Below the pieces are notes generated by a model that searched no databases, had not been told where the DNA came from, and saw only the letters and a list, made by a program, of their open reading frames with translations. A DNA stretch of 64,000 nt from Ktedonobacterales bacterium. Its GTDB lineage: Bacteria; Chloroflexota; Ktedonobacteria; Ktedonobacterales; Ktedonobacteraceae. A program made the position numbers and the translations under genes. Of this stretch, positions 9,449-18,548 are shown in pieces. The DNA is taken from NCBI GenBank assembly GCA_027451525.1, contig DAIDJF010000007.1, positions 48,664-112,663 on the forward strand, given 5' to 3'. Numbering within the stretch: position 1 is the first letter of the stretch; each line of letters begins with the position of its first letter.

Positions 9449-9490
9449 ACAAAAACAGGTCTTTCATACTTGTGAAAGACCTGTTTTTGT
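9449..9490. terminator. Bidirectional rho-independent terminator
   Basis: Seventeen-base perfect arms (9449-9465 and 9474-9490) with an 8-base loop; the left arm begins ACAAAAACAGG, so the stem is flanked by A5 on the left and T5 on the right. It separates the convergent HAD and YtxH-like genes and can serve both. Confidence 0.88.
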
Positions 9491-9504
9491 GTGTAAGCGA
9501 CTAC

Positions 9505-10155
9505 TTAAAAGCCAAAGCGTTCGCGATAGGTTTGCCATTGGGCAAATAGCTGATTGCGCATTTCCGCGCCTGGTTTGGGCGTATAGAGCAATGCCAGGAT
9601 TACACCTGCAACCAGCCCAATACGGAAGAGTCTGCGTGCCCGTTGCCTCCTGCGCTGATAATGCTCATAATTCTCTTGTAGTGTTTCTCTCATATCTTTC
9701 ATATTCTCGCTTGCCTGGCTCAATCCCTTCCCTGCTTGCACACTACTCTTGCTCAAGACATCCATTGTTTTCGCGCGCGTCTTGCCCATGCTCTCCTGCA
9801 CAGTATCCTGAACGTCTCCGAGCTTTTTCTGCGCTTGCATCAAGCCTTTGCTCATCTGGCGTGATTGCTTGCTCAGAACATCCTGCGCCTTGCCCAAGCC
9901 ACCCTGCAACGCGACCTGTGCCTGGGTCAAACCAGCCTGGGCAGAACTCCCCTGGCGGTGTACATTGCCCAGTATATTGCTCGCATCTTCTCCATGCTTT
10001 GTACCAATATGCAACCACTCCTGCACAGCATCGAGTATTTCTTGTGTTCTGCCCGGTCCAGTTTGTAGTGCGTCCTGTGCGTTCACTGCGGCCATCTCCA
10101 CATTGCCTTTTGCCTTATCAACAGTTGCCTGTAGGCGATCTTTCAAATTTGCCAT
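9505..10155 (-). CDS. YtxH-like protein with long amphipathic helical repeats
   Basis: A 216-residue protein. Residues 1-150 are a chain of amphipathic helices with recurring A/Q/G-rich units (for example LTQAQVALQGGLGKAQDVL and LMQAQKKLGDVQDTV), giving apolipoprotein- or LEA-like character. A basic patch (QRRRQRARRLF) precedes one membrane helix and the YtxH signature GLVAGVILALLYTPKPGAEMR near the C-terminus. Such proteins are often linked to general stress or envelope functions, but the role is not established. ATG at 10155 has GGAGAG just upstream and is preferred over an in-frame start at 10191. It shares its terminator with the convergent HAD gene. Confidence 0.75.
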   Translation of the reverse strand: MANLKDRLQATVDKAKGNVEMAAVNAQDALQTGPGRTQEILDAVQEWLHIGTKHGEDASNILGNVHRQGSSAQAGLTQAQVALQGGLGKAQDVLSKQSRQMSKGLMQAQKKLGDVQDTVQESMGKTRAKTMDVLSKSSVQAGKGLSQASENMKDMRETLQENYEHYQRRRQRARRLFRIGLVAGVILALLYTPKPGAEMRNQLFAQWQTYRERFGF

Positions 10156-10358
10156 GGTCTCTCCATTCCCTTTCCCTGCGCATGAGCGCATCTAACGTTC
10201 CATAATCGATCCAGAGTATGGCTCTACTTCCTTTTCACGTACAGCACGTAGCACTCGGCACTCAGGTTTCACTATCTCAGCTTCTTTCTTCGATCACCAT
10301 TTGTGATATGCTGTTTTCAGAATGATATTCTCTATTCTAGAGAGGAACCCGTAAAAAG

Positions 10359-11363
10359 ATGCAAATCAAACGTTTAGGCCGCACAGGTCTGAAAGTATCT
10401 GAAATCTGCCTGGGAACGATGACCTTTGGCAATCAGTGCGATGAAGCCACCTCACGCGCAATCATGGACAAAGCTTTTGATGCTGGGGTCTTCTTTTTCG
10501 ATACCGCCGACGCATACCCGCTCGGTCACACACCCGATATGGTAGGCCGCACAGAAGAATTTGTAGGCCGCTGGCTGAAAGGAAGACGCGAACAGATTGT
10601 GCTGGCAACCAAATGCCGCATGCCAGTAGGGTCCACGCCCAACAGCCAGGGTGCGTCACGCAAACATATTATGCAATCCATTGAGGCCAGTCTGCGCCGC
10701 CTCGATACTGACTACATTGACCTCTATCAGATCCATGCTCCTGATCCCGAGACCCCGCTCGACGAGACCATGAGTGCTCTCGACGATCTGGTGCATAGCG
10801 GCAAAGTACGCTACATCGGCTGCTCGAACTATCCTGCCTGGGAACTCTGCAAGGCACTCTGGATCAGCGACAAACGCGGTCTTGCGCGCTTTGATTGCGT
10901 ACAGCCACGCTACAATCTGCTCTTCCGTCATATTGAGGTCGAACTCTTTCCGCTCGTAGAAGATCAGGGCATCGGCGTTATCAGCTATAATCCGCTCGCG
11001 GGTGGCCTGCTGACAGGTCGCTACCAGCCAGGGCAGGCTCCCATGGAAGGCACGCGCTTCACGCTGCACAATGCGGGCAAGACCTATCAGGCCCGTTACT
11101 GGCATGATGCACAAATGCAAGCGGTCGATCAATTAAAGAAAGCGTGTAGCGAGCGCAATCTCTCCGTCGCACAGGTTGCTCTGGCCTGGGTTCTCACACA
11201 CAAGCCCATCACGTCGGCAATATTGGGTGCGAGTAAGCCAGAACAGCTTGACCAGACCCTACCAGCGATTAACCTGACACTCGATGATGATATCAAGAGT
11301 CTCTGCGACGATGTCTGGTATCAATTGCCGCGCGAGCGCAATCCCCAGGTTGCCTATCGCTAA
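10359..11363 (+). CDS. Aldo/keto reductase
   Basis: A 334-residue TIM-barrel NADPH-dependent oxidoreductase of the AKR superfamily, closest in feel to the YajO/Kv-beta-like group. The opening strand RLGRTGLKVSEICLGTMTFG, the catalytic Asp/Tyr in DTADAYPLG, the Lys in LATKCRM and the His in LYQIHAPD are all present, and the cofactor-binding end 'ITSAILGASKPEQL' matches. It reduces aldehydes or ketones or oxidises sugars; the substrate is open. The ATG follows AGAGAGGAACCCG. It is single and followed by the xylanase gene after 74 bases. Confidence 0.9.
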   Translation: MQIKRLGRTGLKVSEICLGTMTFGNQCDEATSRAIMDKAFDAGVFFFDTADAYPLGHTPDMVGRTEEFVGRWLKGRREQIVLATKCRMPVGSTPNSQGASRKHIMQSIEASLRRLDTDYIDLYQIHAPDPETPLDETMSALDDLVHSGKVRYIGCSNYPAWELCKALWISDKRGLARFDCVQPRYNLLFRHIEVELFPLVEDQGIGVISYNPLAGGLLTGRYQPGQAPMEGTRFTLHNAGKTYQARYWHDAQMQAVDQLKKACSERNLSVAQVALAWVLTHKPITSAILGASKPEQLDQTLPAINLTLDDDIKSLCDDVWYQLPRERNPQVAYR

Positions 11364-11437
11364 AAAGCACTACGCTACGCTATATCTTGCGTATGGGTGT
11401 CTTCCTGCACCCATACGTTCTCTCGAAAGGAGTGTGA

Positions 11438-12523
11438 ATGAAACGCACAGTGTGCTTATGCCTATCGTTGGTCCTCTTTTTGGCGGCATGCGGTGGTACT
11501 ACAGGACCAAACGCAACGCGTACGGAGAGCCGTACTGTATCCACCCCACCTGCTGGCATCACACCACTGCGCGATCTTGCACAAAAGCGCGCCATCTTCA
11601 TCGGGGCAGCAGTCGATTACGACGCACTACAAAATGAACCACAGTATGCCTACGTGTTAGGCAGCGAGTTCAATATCTTGACACCCGAAAATATGATGAA
11701 GTTCGATGCAACCGAACCAGAGCCAAATGTATTTAATTTCGTTCCCGCTGACGCTATTGTCAAATTTGCACAACAGCATCATATGCGCGTGCGCGGCCAC
11801 ACACTCGTCTGGTACAACGCGCTCCCCACGTGGATCACCAATGGTACGTTTTCACGCGACCAGTTGATAGCCATCCTCAAGCAACATATTATGACCGAGG
11901 TCTCACATTATCGTTCATCTGTCAATATCTGGGATGTCGTGAACGAGGCAGTAGCCGACGATGGCACATTACGCCAATCCATCTGGGAGCGCGTCATTGG
12001 CCCCAATTACATCGATATGGCTTTTAGCTGGGCACATGAGGCCAATCCACAAGCACATCTCTTCTATAACGACTATGCAGGTGAGGGACTAGGCACAAAA
12101 TCAGACGCAATCTACAATCTTGTCAAGGGCATGCGCCAGCGCGGCGTCCCTATCTACGGGGTTGGGCTGCAAATGCATGTTAGCACACAATATTATCCCT
12201 CTACGCAAGATGTCATCACTAACATGCAACGCTTAGCTGCACTTGGCTTGAAAGTACAGATCACCGAGATGGATGTGAAAACACAGGATGACCCCAACCC
12301 ACCAGCACAACGCTTACAAGATGAAGCACAGATTTATCACGCCGAGATGAGCGCGTGTCTGGCCGTTACAGCCTGTGAAGCATTTGTCATGTGGGGTTTT
12401 ACTGACGCACATTCCTGGATCCCCATCTTTACCAATCACGCTGACGCACCGCTACCTTTCGACACAAATTATCAGCCTAAACCAGCTTTCTTCGCGCTTG
12501 AACAGGCGTTAAAAGAACAATAA
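11438..12523 (+). CDS. Glycoside hydrolase family 10 endo-1,4-beta-xylanase, predicted lipoprotein
   Basis: A 361-residue secreted xylanase. The N-terminus MKRTVCLCLSLVLFLAACGG is a lipoprotein signal with lipobox LAAC (Cys19), so the enzyme should be tethered on the outer face of the membrane. The GH10 barrel shows the strand-3 motif RGHTLVWYNALPTW, the acid/base Glu in IWDVVNEAVADDG and the nucleophile Glu in VQITEMDVK. 'FVMWGFTDAHSWI' is the conserved C-terminal barrel element. It cleaves internal beta-1,4 bonds of xylan. No carbohydrate-binding module is attached and no other xylan genes are close. ATG follows GAAAGGAGTGTG. Confidence 0.92.
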   Translation: MKRTVCLCLSLVLFLAACGGTTGPNATRTESRTVSTPPAGITPLRDLAQKRAIFIGAAVDYDALQNEPQYAYVLGSEFNILTPENMMKFDATEPEPNVFNFVPADAIVKFAQQHHMRVRGHTLVWYNALPTWITNGTFSRDQLIAILKQHIMTEVSHYRSSVNIWDVVNEAVADDGTLRQSIWERVIGPNYIDMAFSWAHEANPQAHLFYNDYAGEGLGTKSDAIYNLVKGMRQRGVPIYGVGLQMHVSTQYYPSTQDVITNMQRLAALGLKVQITEMDVKTQDDPNPPAQRLQDEAQIYHAEMSACLAVTACEAFVMWGFTDAHSWIPIFTNHADAPLPFDTNYQPKPAFFALEQALKEQ

Positions 12524-12575
12524 CCTTCTTTTCACGGAGACAGTATACAGATACACAAAGAACAGGAGTATATCA

Positions 12576-13484
12576 ATGGAGATGTTACGCACACCTGACG
12601 AGCGTTTCGCCAATCTGCCAGATTATCCTTTTACACCACACTATATCGAGGTAGATGGCATTCGCATCCACTATCTCGATGAAGGACCGCGTGCAGCCGC
12701 GCCCGTGTTGATGCTGCACGGAGAGCCTTCCTGGTCCTACCTCTATCGCAAGATGATTCCCATCATTGCCGCCGCTGGACATCGCGTCATCGTTCCCGAC
12801 CTCGTCGGCTTCGGACGCTCCGATAAACCGACGCGGCGCACTGATTATACCTATCAGCGGCATGTCGATTGGATGAGCGGCCTGCTCACAACGCTGGACT
12901 TGCAACAGATCACGCTCGTTTGCCAGGATTGGGGTGGTCTGATCGGCCTGCGCCTCGCCGCTGAACACGAGGAACGCTTTGCGCGCATTGTCGCCGCTAA
13001 CACCTTTCTGCCGACGGGCGATATCGCGCCCGGTCCAGCTTTCCTGCGCTGGCAACGCTTTTCGCAAGAGGTTCCCGTCTTTATCGCCAGTAGCAGCGTC
13101 AAAAGTGGCTGTGTCACAGAACTTTCACCCGCCGTCCTTGCAGCGTACGACGCGCCTTTCCCCGATAATCGCTTTCTTGAAGGGGCACGCCAGTTTCCCA
13201 TGCTCGTTCCCACCACACCCGATGATCCCGCCTCCGAGCCAAATCGCAAGGCGTGGGGCGTGCTGCAACGCTGGACAAAACCCTTCTTGACCGTCTTTGG
13301 CGACTCCGATCCCATCACCAGAGGCAGTGATCGCTTCTTACAGGCGGCAATTCCGGGCGCACAAGGGCAACCGCATACCACACTAAACGGCGCGGGACAC
13401 TTTTTGCAAGAGGATAAAGGACCAGAATTTGCCCACATCATCGTTGATTTTCTACAGCGCACACAGTCAGCAGTAGAGCAATAA
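12576..13484 (+). CDS. Haloalkane dehalogenase, HLD-I (DhlA-like)
   Basis: A 302-residue alpha/beta hydrolase that would cut carbon-halogen bonds of haloalkanes. The oxyanion-hole motif HGEPSWSYLYRK is the HLD-I form; the nucleophile elbow is VCQDWGGLIG, with the nucleophile Asp followed by a halide-binding Trp; the acid is in VFGDSDPIT; the catalytic His is in GAGHFLQED. All catalytic positions of the DhlA type are present. Length is normal and no signal peptide is seen, so it is cytoplasmic. ATG follows ACAGGAGTATATCA. A second dehalogenase of a different subfamily lies at 27.4 kb. Substrate range cannot be read from sequence; some members act on other electrophiles. Confidence 0.85.
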   Translation: MEMLRTPDERFANLPDYPFTPHYIEVDGIRIHYLDEGPRAAAPVLMLHGEPSWSYLYRKMIPIIAAAGHRVIVPDLVGFGRSDKPTRRTDYTYQRHVDWMSGLLTTLDLQQITLVCQDWGGLIGLRLAAEHEERFARIVAANTFLPTGDIAPGPAFLRWQRFSQEVPVFIASSSVKSGCVTELSPAVLAAYDAPFPDNRFLEGARQFPMLVPTTPDDPASEPNRKAWGVLQRWTKPFLTVFGDSDPITRGSDRFLQAAIPGAQGQPHTTLNGAGHFLQEDKGPEFAHIIVDFLQRTQSAVEQ

Positions 13485-13523
13485 AAAAACGAGTACCGAT
13501 CACGTGCTCCGCTGCATCAGAGC

Positions 13524-13599
13524 ATAAGTATCCGCCACAGTGATGACGATGAAGCGTTTCTTCTGCAATTAGTTGTGACGGATACTTATTTGATAAGTA
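13524..13599. repeat. Mutually exclusive inverted repeats (attenuator-like)
   Basis: Segment A at 13524-13539 and segment B at 13574-13589 are reverse complements with one mismatch over 16 bases. The end of B (TACTTAT, 13583-13589) also pairs perfectly with ATAAGTA at 13593-13599. A:B and B:A' cannot form together. It lies 40 bases after the dehalogenase stop and 200 before the mannosyltransferase start. Confidence 0.45.
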
Positions 13600-13797
13600 C
13601 TCATACATTGAGTATAACAGCCAATCTTTGTTGATGTCAAGTGCGCATGCACGCTTACAAAGAGAGGGATGAATACCCCTGATACATCCTTCCCCAATTA
13701 AACTCTTCCCACAATGTGGCTATTCCGTTATTACAGCTCGCATACGCACGTTCTATGGCTGTATAGCAGAATACTTATTACGCTTTGGGAGCAGATA

Positions 13798-15057
13798 ATG
13801 GATATGACACATCTCTCTGAAGCATCCACTACCGCGCCATCTGAAACACGCGCATCTACGCGGGCAGAGGATATTCAGGCAAAAACAATAGAAAAACGTT
13901 CTTTTTTACGCACCTGGCTGACAGCTTTTTACGAGGTCTTTCCGACTTATCTCGCCGTTCATATGGCAGCACTGGTTATCAGTTGTCTGGCATTTCTGTT
14001 TACGATTCGCGATTTTTACTGGCAAGCTCAACCATTCTATATGCTCTGGCAACAATGGTATCGCTGGGATACCGGCTTATTTATGAAGATTGCAGAACAC
14101 GGCTACACTACTATTTCTCATACCGCATTTTTTCCACTCTATCCATTGCTAGAACGTTATGTCAGCTATCTGCTACCCCATCACCATACATTGATTGCAG
14201 GTCTGATTATCTCCAACGTGGCGGGGCTAATTCTTCTGATGGTACTGTATCAACTGGTATATGAAGACTTTGGGCGTGAGCAGGCTTCTCGTACTGTCCT
14301 CTATCTCTCGCTCTTCCCAACCGCGTTCTACTTCATATCAGGTTATAATGAATCGCTTTTCGTTTGCCTCTCTCTACTCTGCTTCTATAACATCCGGCAT
14401 GGCAACTGGTGGCTGGCGAGCATTATCGGCTTCTTTGCCGCTCTGACCCGTTCCGTGGGTCTTCTGCTTGTTATTCCGTTCTGTTATGAATATCTCCGTC
14501 AACGCGAGTTTAATATTCGTCGTATCCGCCTTAATGTGGTCGGAGTCGCGCTCATACCAATAGCTCTCGGTCTCTATGCCCTCTACTGCTATCACAAATT
14601 CCATGACTTCCTGGCTTTCTCGCATGTGCAGGCAAGCGTCTGGAACCGCCATCTGCATGGCCCCTGGACAGGCATTGTGCGCTCCATTCACTCAATTTTT
14701 ACGAGCAATGGCTTTCTAAGCTTCCAGTCGATGCGCAATCTGACCGATCTCTTGCCTGACCTCTTTGTGCTGGCTCTGCTCATTCTCTGCTTTGTTGGCC
14801 CCTGGCGGTTACCCAGAAAACTCTGGGTCTATGGCATCTATGCTGTCGCGCTCTACCTGTTCGTCATGATTTTCCCAATGGAAGGCTTTTATCCGCTGCA
14901 ATCAAGCGGGCGTTTCATGATCGAGGTCTTTCCCGCATTCATCATTCTGGCCGCCCTTGGTCGCTATAGAATGATCAACATGAACTATCTAATGATTGCC
15001 GGAGCGGGTTTCTTTTTCCTGCTTACACAATTTCTCACCAACCACTGGGTTCCCTAA
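13798..15057 (+). CDS. PIG-V-like mannosyltransferase, integral membrane
   Basis: A polytopic protein of about 419 residues with some nine to eleven hydrophobic segments after a 45-residue polar tail. It has the look of the GPI mannosyltransferase 2 (PIG-V) family found in Chloroflexota: W-R-W-D-T-G-L-F-M-K-I near residue 100 (the 'W.RWD...' loop motif), H-T-A-F-F-P-L-Y-P-L-L, and S-L-F-P-T-A-F-Y-F. These enzymes use polyprenyl-phosphate mannose to add sugars on the outer face. The ATG at 13798 with GGGAGCAG before it is preferred to one at 13714. A strong terminator follows. Confidence 0.8.
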   Translation: MDMTHLSEASTTAPSETRASTRAEDIQAKTIEKRSFLRTWLTAFYEVFPTYLAVHMAALVISCLAFLFTIRDFYWQAQPFYMLWQQWYRWDTGLFMKIAEHGYTTISHTAFFPLYPLLERYVSYLLPHHHTLIAGLIISNVAGLILLMVLYQLVYEDFGREQASRTVLYLSLFPTAFYFISGYNESLFVCLSLLCFYNIRHGNWWLASIIGFFAALTRSVGLLLVIPFCYEYLRQREFNIRRIRLNVVGVALIPIALGLYALYCYHKFHDFLAFSHVQASVWNRHLHGPWTGIVRSIHSIFTSNGFLSFQSMRNLTDLLPDLFVLALLILCFVGPWRLPRKLWVYGIYAVALYLFVMIFPMEGFYPLQSSGRFMIEVFPAFIILAALGRYRMINMNYLMIAGAGFFFLLTQFLTNHWVP

Positions 15058-15080
15058 ACTGCATAAGCGCGTTGCTTTTT

Positions 15081-15125
15081 ACACGAATAGATGTTTCTAT
15101 GCCGGAACATCTATTCGTGTTTTGC
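15081..15125 (+). terminator. Rho-independent terminator after mannosyltransferase gene
   Basis: ACACGAATAGATGTT (15081-15095) pairs perfectly with AACATCTATTCGTGT (15106-15120), with a 10-base loop, followed by TTTT. It separates the mannosyltransferase from the men operon. Confidence 0.88.
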
Positions 15126-15234
15126 TATCCCCTTCCCTAAAGGACTACAATAGGAGAGAACAGTGTTATAAAGGTAGAGAAAAAAATGTTTTGTGCCACG
15201 CGCTCTCCAGCACAGTGGTCTCAGGATAGATAGA

Positions 15235-16698
15235 ATGAATAGTGCAACACGTGACATCATCCGACGCTTGCAAAGTACCGAGCAACAGCAGGTTATTCCA
15301 GCAGCCCTTGAAGTGGCAGCCCAGCGGGCACGTCATTTACAACGTCCCATTCTTGCTAGCGTCACCCTACCCATTGCGCCCTTCGATGCCGTCCATGCCT
15401 TCTCCGCTTCCCGCTTGACAGGATTGGGAGAATGCTTTATGTGGGAACAGGCAACCTCTCGGCTTGCTCTGGTTGGCGCGGGTATCGCCCATACCGTAGA
15501 GATACATGAACAAAATCGCTTTCCTGTTGCCGCTGACGCATGGCGCGAACTACTCGCAGATGCGGCCATCGTCACAGAGGTTCCAACGTTCAACAATCCG
15601 CTCCTCTTTGGTGGTTTCTCTTTTGACCCATCTCGTCCACGCACATCGCTCTGGTCAGCCTTCCCATCTGGATTGCTTATTCTTCCCTTACTCCTGCTAC
15701 GCCAACAGGGATTGACCGCAACGCTCACACTCAATCGCATGATTACGCCTGATGATGAGCCAGCACTGTGCGCAGCCGAAATGATCGAATACGCTACCCA
15801 ACTCCTGGAAGCAATCGATGATACATTTCTAGCAACTCCAGAAGAGGTTGCCTACAAGATGACCCTGCAAGACTCCTTGCCAGCGTCTAGTTGGATGAAG
15901 CTGATTGAGCGTACCACGCGCCATATTCGCAACGGCGAGTATGAAAAAGTTGTGTTCGCCCGTAGCGTCCAGGTGATGCCGGATGAGGAGATTGGAGCAT
16001 TCAATATCAGTGCCACCCTTCTGCGTCTGCGCGCCAGTTATCCCAATGCCTATGTGTTCGCCTTGCAGCGCGGAGGACGCTTCTTCTTGGGAGCAACCCC
16101 TGAACGTCTGGTAAAAGTGCAGCAGGGACAACTACATACAGTGGCACTTGCTGGCACTGCTCGACGTGGCAATACAGCACAAGAAGATATGCATATTGGT
16201 GAGGAATTGCTGCTCAGTACAAAAAATATGCAGGAACACGCGATTGTCGTTGAGCGCATTCGCGAGTCACTGGCGGATCACTGCACGGAGATTGACACGT
16301 CTGCCACCCCGCGCCTGCTTCGACTGAAAAACGTGCAGCACCTGGAGACGCCCATCGTGGCGACCATGCGCCCCGGTCATACGATGCTTGATGTCATGGC
16401 ACAATTACATCCGACGCCAGCCGTTGGTGGTTTCCCGCGCGAAAAGGCTCTGATGCTCATTCGCAAAACAGAGCGGCTTGATCGCGGCTGGTACGCAGGT
16501 CCACTCGGCTGGATTGGCGCAGACGGCGATGGCGAATTTGTGGTTGCCTTGCGCTCCGGCTTGATCGAACGCGAACGTGCCACGCTCTTCGCAGGTTGTG
16601 GCATCGTTGCCGACTCCGACCCACAAAGCGAATATATCGAGACGTGTTTGAAACTGCAAGCCATGTTGCGTGGTCTGGGTGCGCCAGCCAGCATCTAG
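15235..16698 (+). CDS. menF: Isochorismate synthase MenF
   Basis: About 487 residues; converts chorismate to isochorismate, the first committed step of menaquinone synthesis. The C-terminal chorismate-binding domain is clear: MKLIERTTRHIRNGEYEKVVFARS, FFLGATPERLVKV, VALAGTARRG, PTPAVGGFPREKA and GWYAGPLGWIG, with the Mg-binding Glu in the 'SEYIETCLKL' end. The Lys general base region is present. Start at 15235 (ATG AAT AGT) follows AGGATAGATAG; a GTG at 15193 is possible but less likely. It leads the men operon, and its context distinguishes it from siderophore-type EntC or anthranilate synthase. Confidence 0.93.
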   Translation: MNSATRDIIRRLQSTEQQQVIPAALEVAAQRARHLQRPILASVTLPIAPFDAVHAFSASRLTGLGECFMWEQATSRLALVGAGIAHTVEIHEQNRFPVAADAWRELLADAAIVTEVPTFNNPLLFGGFSFDPSRPRTSLWSAFPSGLLILPLLLLRQQGLTATLTLNRMITPDDEPALCAAEMIEYATQLLEAIDDTFLATPEEVAYKMTLQDSLPASSWMKLIERTTRHIRNGEYEKVVFARSVQVMPDEEIGAFNISATLLRLRASYPNAYVFALQRGGRFFLGATPERLVKVQQGQLHTVALAGTARRGNTAQEDMHIGEELLLSTKNMQEHAIVVERIRESLADHCTEIDTSATPRLLRLKNVQHLETPIVATMRPGHTMLDVMAQLHPTPAVGGFPREKALMLIRKTERLDRGWYAGPLGWIGADGDGEFVVALRSGLIERERATLFAGCGIVADSDPQSEYIETCLKLQAMLRGLGAPASI

Positions 16699-16733
16699 CA
16701 TCGGTATTACGCGCATTTTAGAAAAAGCGTGTT

Positions 16734-18548
16734 ATGAATGTGGATAGTATTATGAATACAGTAGCAAATCCAACGTATGCCTACGTAGGTGCATTTATTG
16801 ACGAAATCGAGCGTGCTGGGGTACAACATGTCGTTGTCTGCCCCGGTTCGCGCTCCACACCGCTCGCATTGTGCGTCGCTGACCATCCACGCATTCAGAT
16901 GTGGATGCACATTGACGAACGTTCCGCCGCATTTTTCGCGCTCGGACTGGCAAAACGCTTGCAGCAGCCCGTCGCGCTTGTCTGCACCTCTGGCACAGCG
17001 GCTGCAAATTTTTTGCCCGCCATCGTCGAGGCCAAACTGACCCATATTCCATTATTGGTTCTCACGGCTGACCGTCCGCACGAATTGCGCGAGAACGGCG
17101 CACCGCAGAGTATTGATCAGAATCGTCTGTACGGTACGCATGTCAAATGGTTTGCCGAGGCCCCACTGCCCGAAGCTACCAATGCCGCCATGCGTTTTAT
17201 CCGCACGCTAGCTGATCGCGCTACTGCTTTGACGCAAGCCGTGCCTGCTGGTCCTGTGCATCTCAATTTTCCATTCCGTGAGCCGCTCACGCCTGACCAG
17301 CTAGCAGATCAACCACTACCGCCGTCATCTGAACGCGATAGCACTGCATGGGATGGACGCCCAGATCATCAAGCCTATATCCACGTTCAAGACACACCGC
17401 TGGCACTCCCAACATCTGTAGAGATTACGGAGCTTGCCAATCGCCTGCGATCCGTACAGCGCGGCCTGCTTATTGTCGGCCCTTATCTGGATACAGCATT
17501 GCGTTCCCCGCTTGTTCAACTAGCCGAACGTCTGGGCTATCCTATTCTGGCTGATCCACTTTCGCAGGTACGCCATGGACAAAGCCACGTTCTCAGCAGC
17601 TATGACGCCTTTTTACGCATCGAGCCATTTATCCAACAAACACAACCAGAACTCATCGTGCGCTTTGGTGCCATGCCCGTCTCGAAACCCGTTCTGCTCT
17701 ATCTCAAACGCTATGCCGATTGCCCACAGATTGTTGTTGATGAACACGGCACATGGGAAGAACCAACGCAACTTGCCAGCGAGATGCTGCACACGAATCC
17801 CGTCGCCCTCTGTGAAGCGTTGCTCTCCACGCTACCCGTCCATGAAACGCGCACATCCACGTGGCTGGCGCGTTGGCAACAAGCCGAACAGGTCACACGG
17901 CAGGCACTACAAGACGTGATGCAGCAGCAAGCAGCTATGTTCGAGGGACGGGTATTCAGCGAACTTGCCGCCCTTCTGCCAGAAAATACCACGCTCTATG
18001 TTGGCAACAGTATGCCCGTGCGTGATCTAGACACTTTCTTCTGGCAACCAGTACATCCAATCTATATATTGGGCAATAGAGGAGCAAACGGCATTGATGG
18101 TGTCATCTCCAGTGCGCTGGGAGCCAGTGCCGCCACGCGGCATAAGACGCCAACGGTGCTGGTTATTGGCGATCTCTCGTTTCTACACGATCTCAACGGC
18201 CTGCTTGCCGCTCACTTACACCATCTGGACTTGACAATCGTGCTAATTAATAACGATGGTGGCGGCATCTTCTCATTTTTGCCTCAGGCATCACATCCTG
18301 AACATTTCGAGCAGGTCTTTGGCACACCAACAGGCTTAAACCTGCAACCTGCGGTAGAAATGTATGGCGGCCACTTCCATCAGAGCGCGAACTGGGAACA
18401 GTTTCGCAAAGCGGTAACACACGGTGTGACAGCAGGTGGTCTGCATGTCGTCGAGGTGACAACGGAGCGCGCGCGCAACGTGCAACAGCATCGCCAACTC
18501 TGGCAGGTCGTTGAACGGACCTTGCGTCAGGCTGGGGTCGTACAATGA
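16734..18548 (+). CDS. menD: SEPHCHC synthase MenD (thiamine-diphosphate enzyme)
   Basis: A 604-residue ThDP enzyme that joins 2-oxoglutarate-derived succinyl semialdehyde to isochorismate. N-terminal signatures VVVCPGSRSTPLAL and WMHIDERSAAFFALGLAK (catalytic Glu) are canonical for MenD, as are GNRGANGIDGVISSALG and the ThDP/Mg motif VLVIGDLSFLHDLNGLL. Length is close to the family average. ATG at 16734 is used; an ATG six codons on (16752) has a slightly better upstream GTGGATAG. It overlaps the next gene by four bases (ATGA), so translation is likely coupled. Confidence 0.96.
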   Translation: MNVDSIMNTVANPTYAYVGAFIDEIERAGVQHVVVCPGSRSTPLALCVADHPRIQMWMHIDERSAAFFALGLAKRLQQPVALVCTSGTAAANFLPAIVEAKLTHIPLLVLTADRPHELRENGAPQSIDQNRLYGTHVKWFAEAPLPEATNAAMRFIRTLADRATALTQAVPAGPVHLNFPFREPLTPDQLADQPLPPSSERDSTAWDGRPDHQAYIHVQDTPLALPTSVEITELANRLRSVQRGLLIVGPYLDTALRSPLVQLAERLGYPILADPLSQVRHGQSHVLSSYDAFLRIEPFIQQTQPELIVRFGAMPVSKPVLLYLKRYADCPQIVVDEHGTWEEPTQLASEMLHTNPVALCEALLSTLPVHETRTSTWLARWQQAEQVTRQALQDVMQQQAAMFEGRVFSELAALLPENTTLYVGNSMPVRDLDTFFWQPVHPIYILGNRGANGIDGVISSALGASAATRHKTPTVLVIGDLSFLHDLNGLLAAHLHHLDLTIVLINNDGGGIFSFLPQASHPEHFEQVFGTPTGLNLQPAVEMYGGHFHQSANWEQFRKAVTHGVTAGGLHVVEVTTERARNVQQHRQLWQVVERTLRQAGVVQ

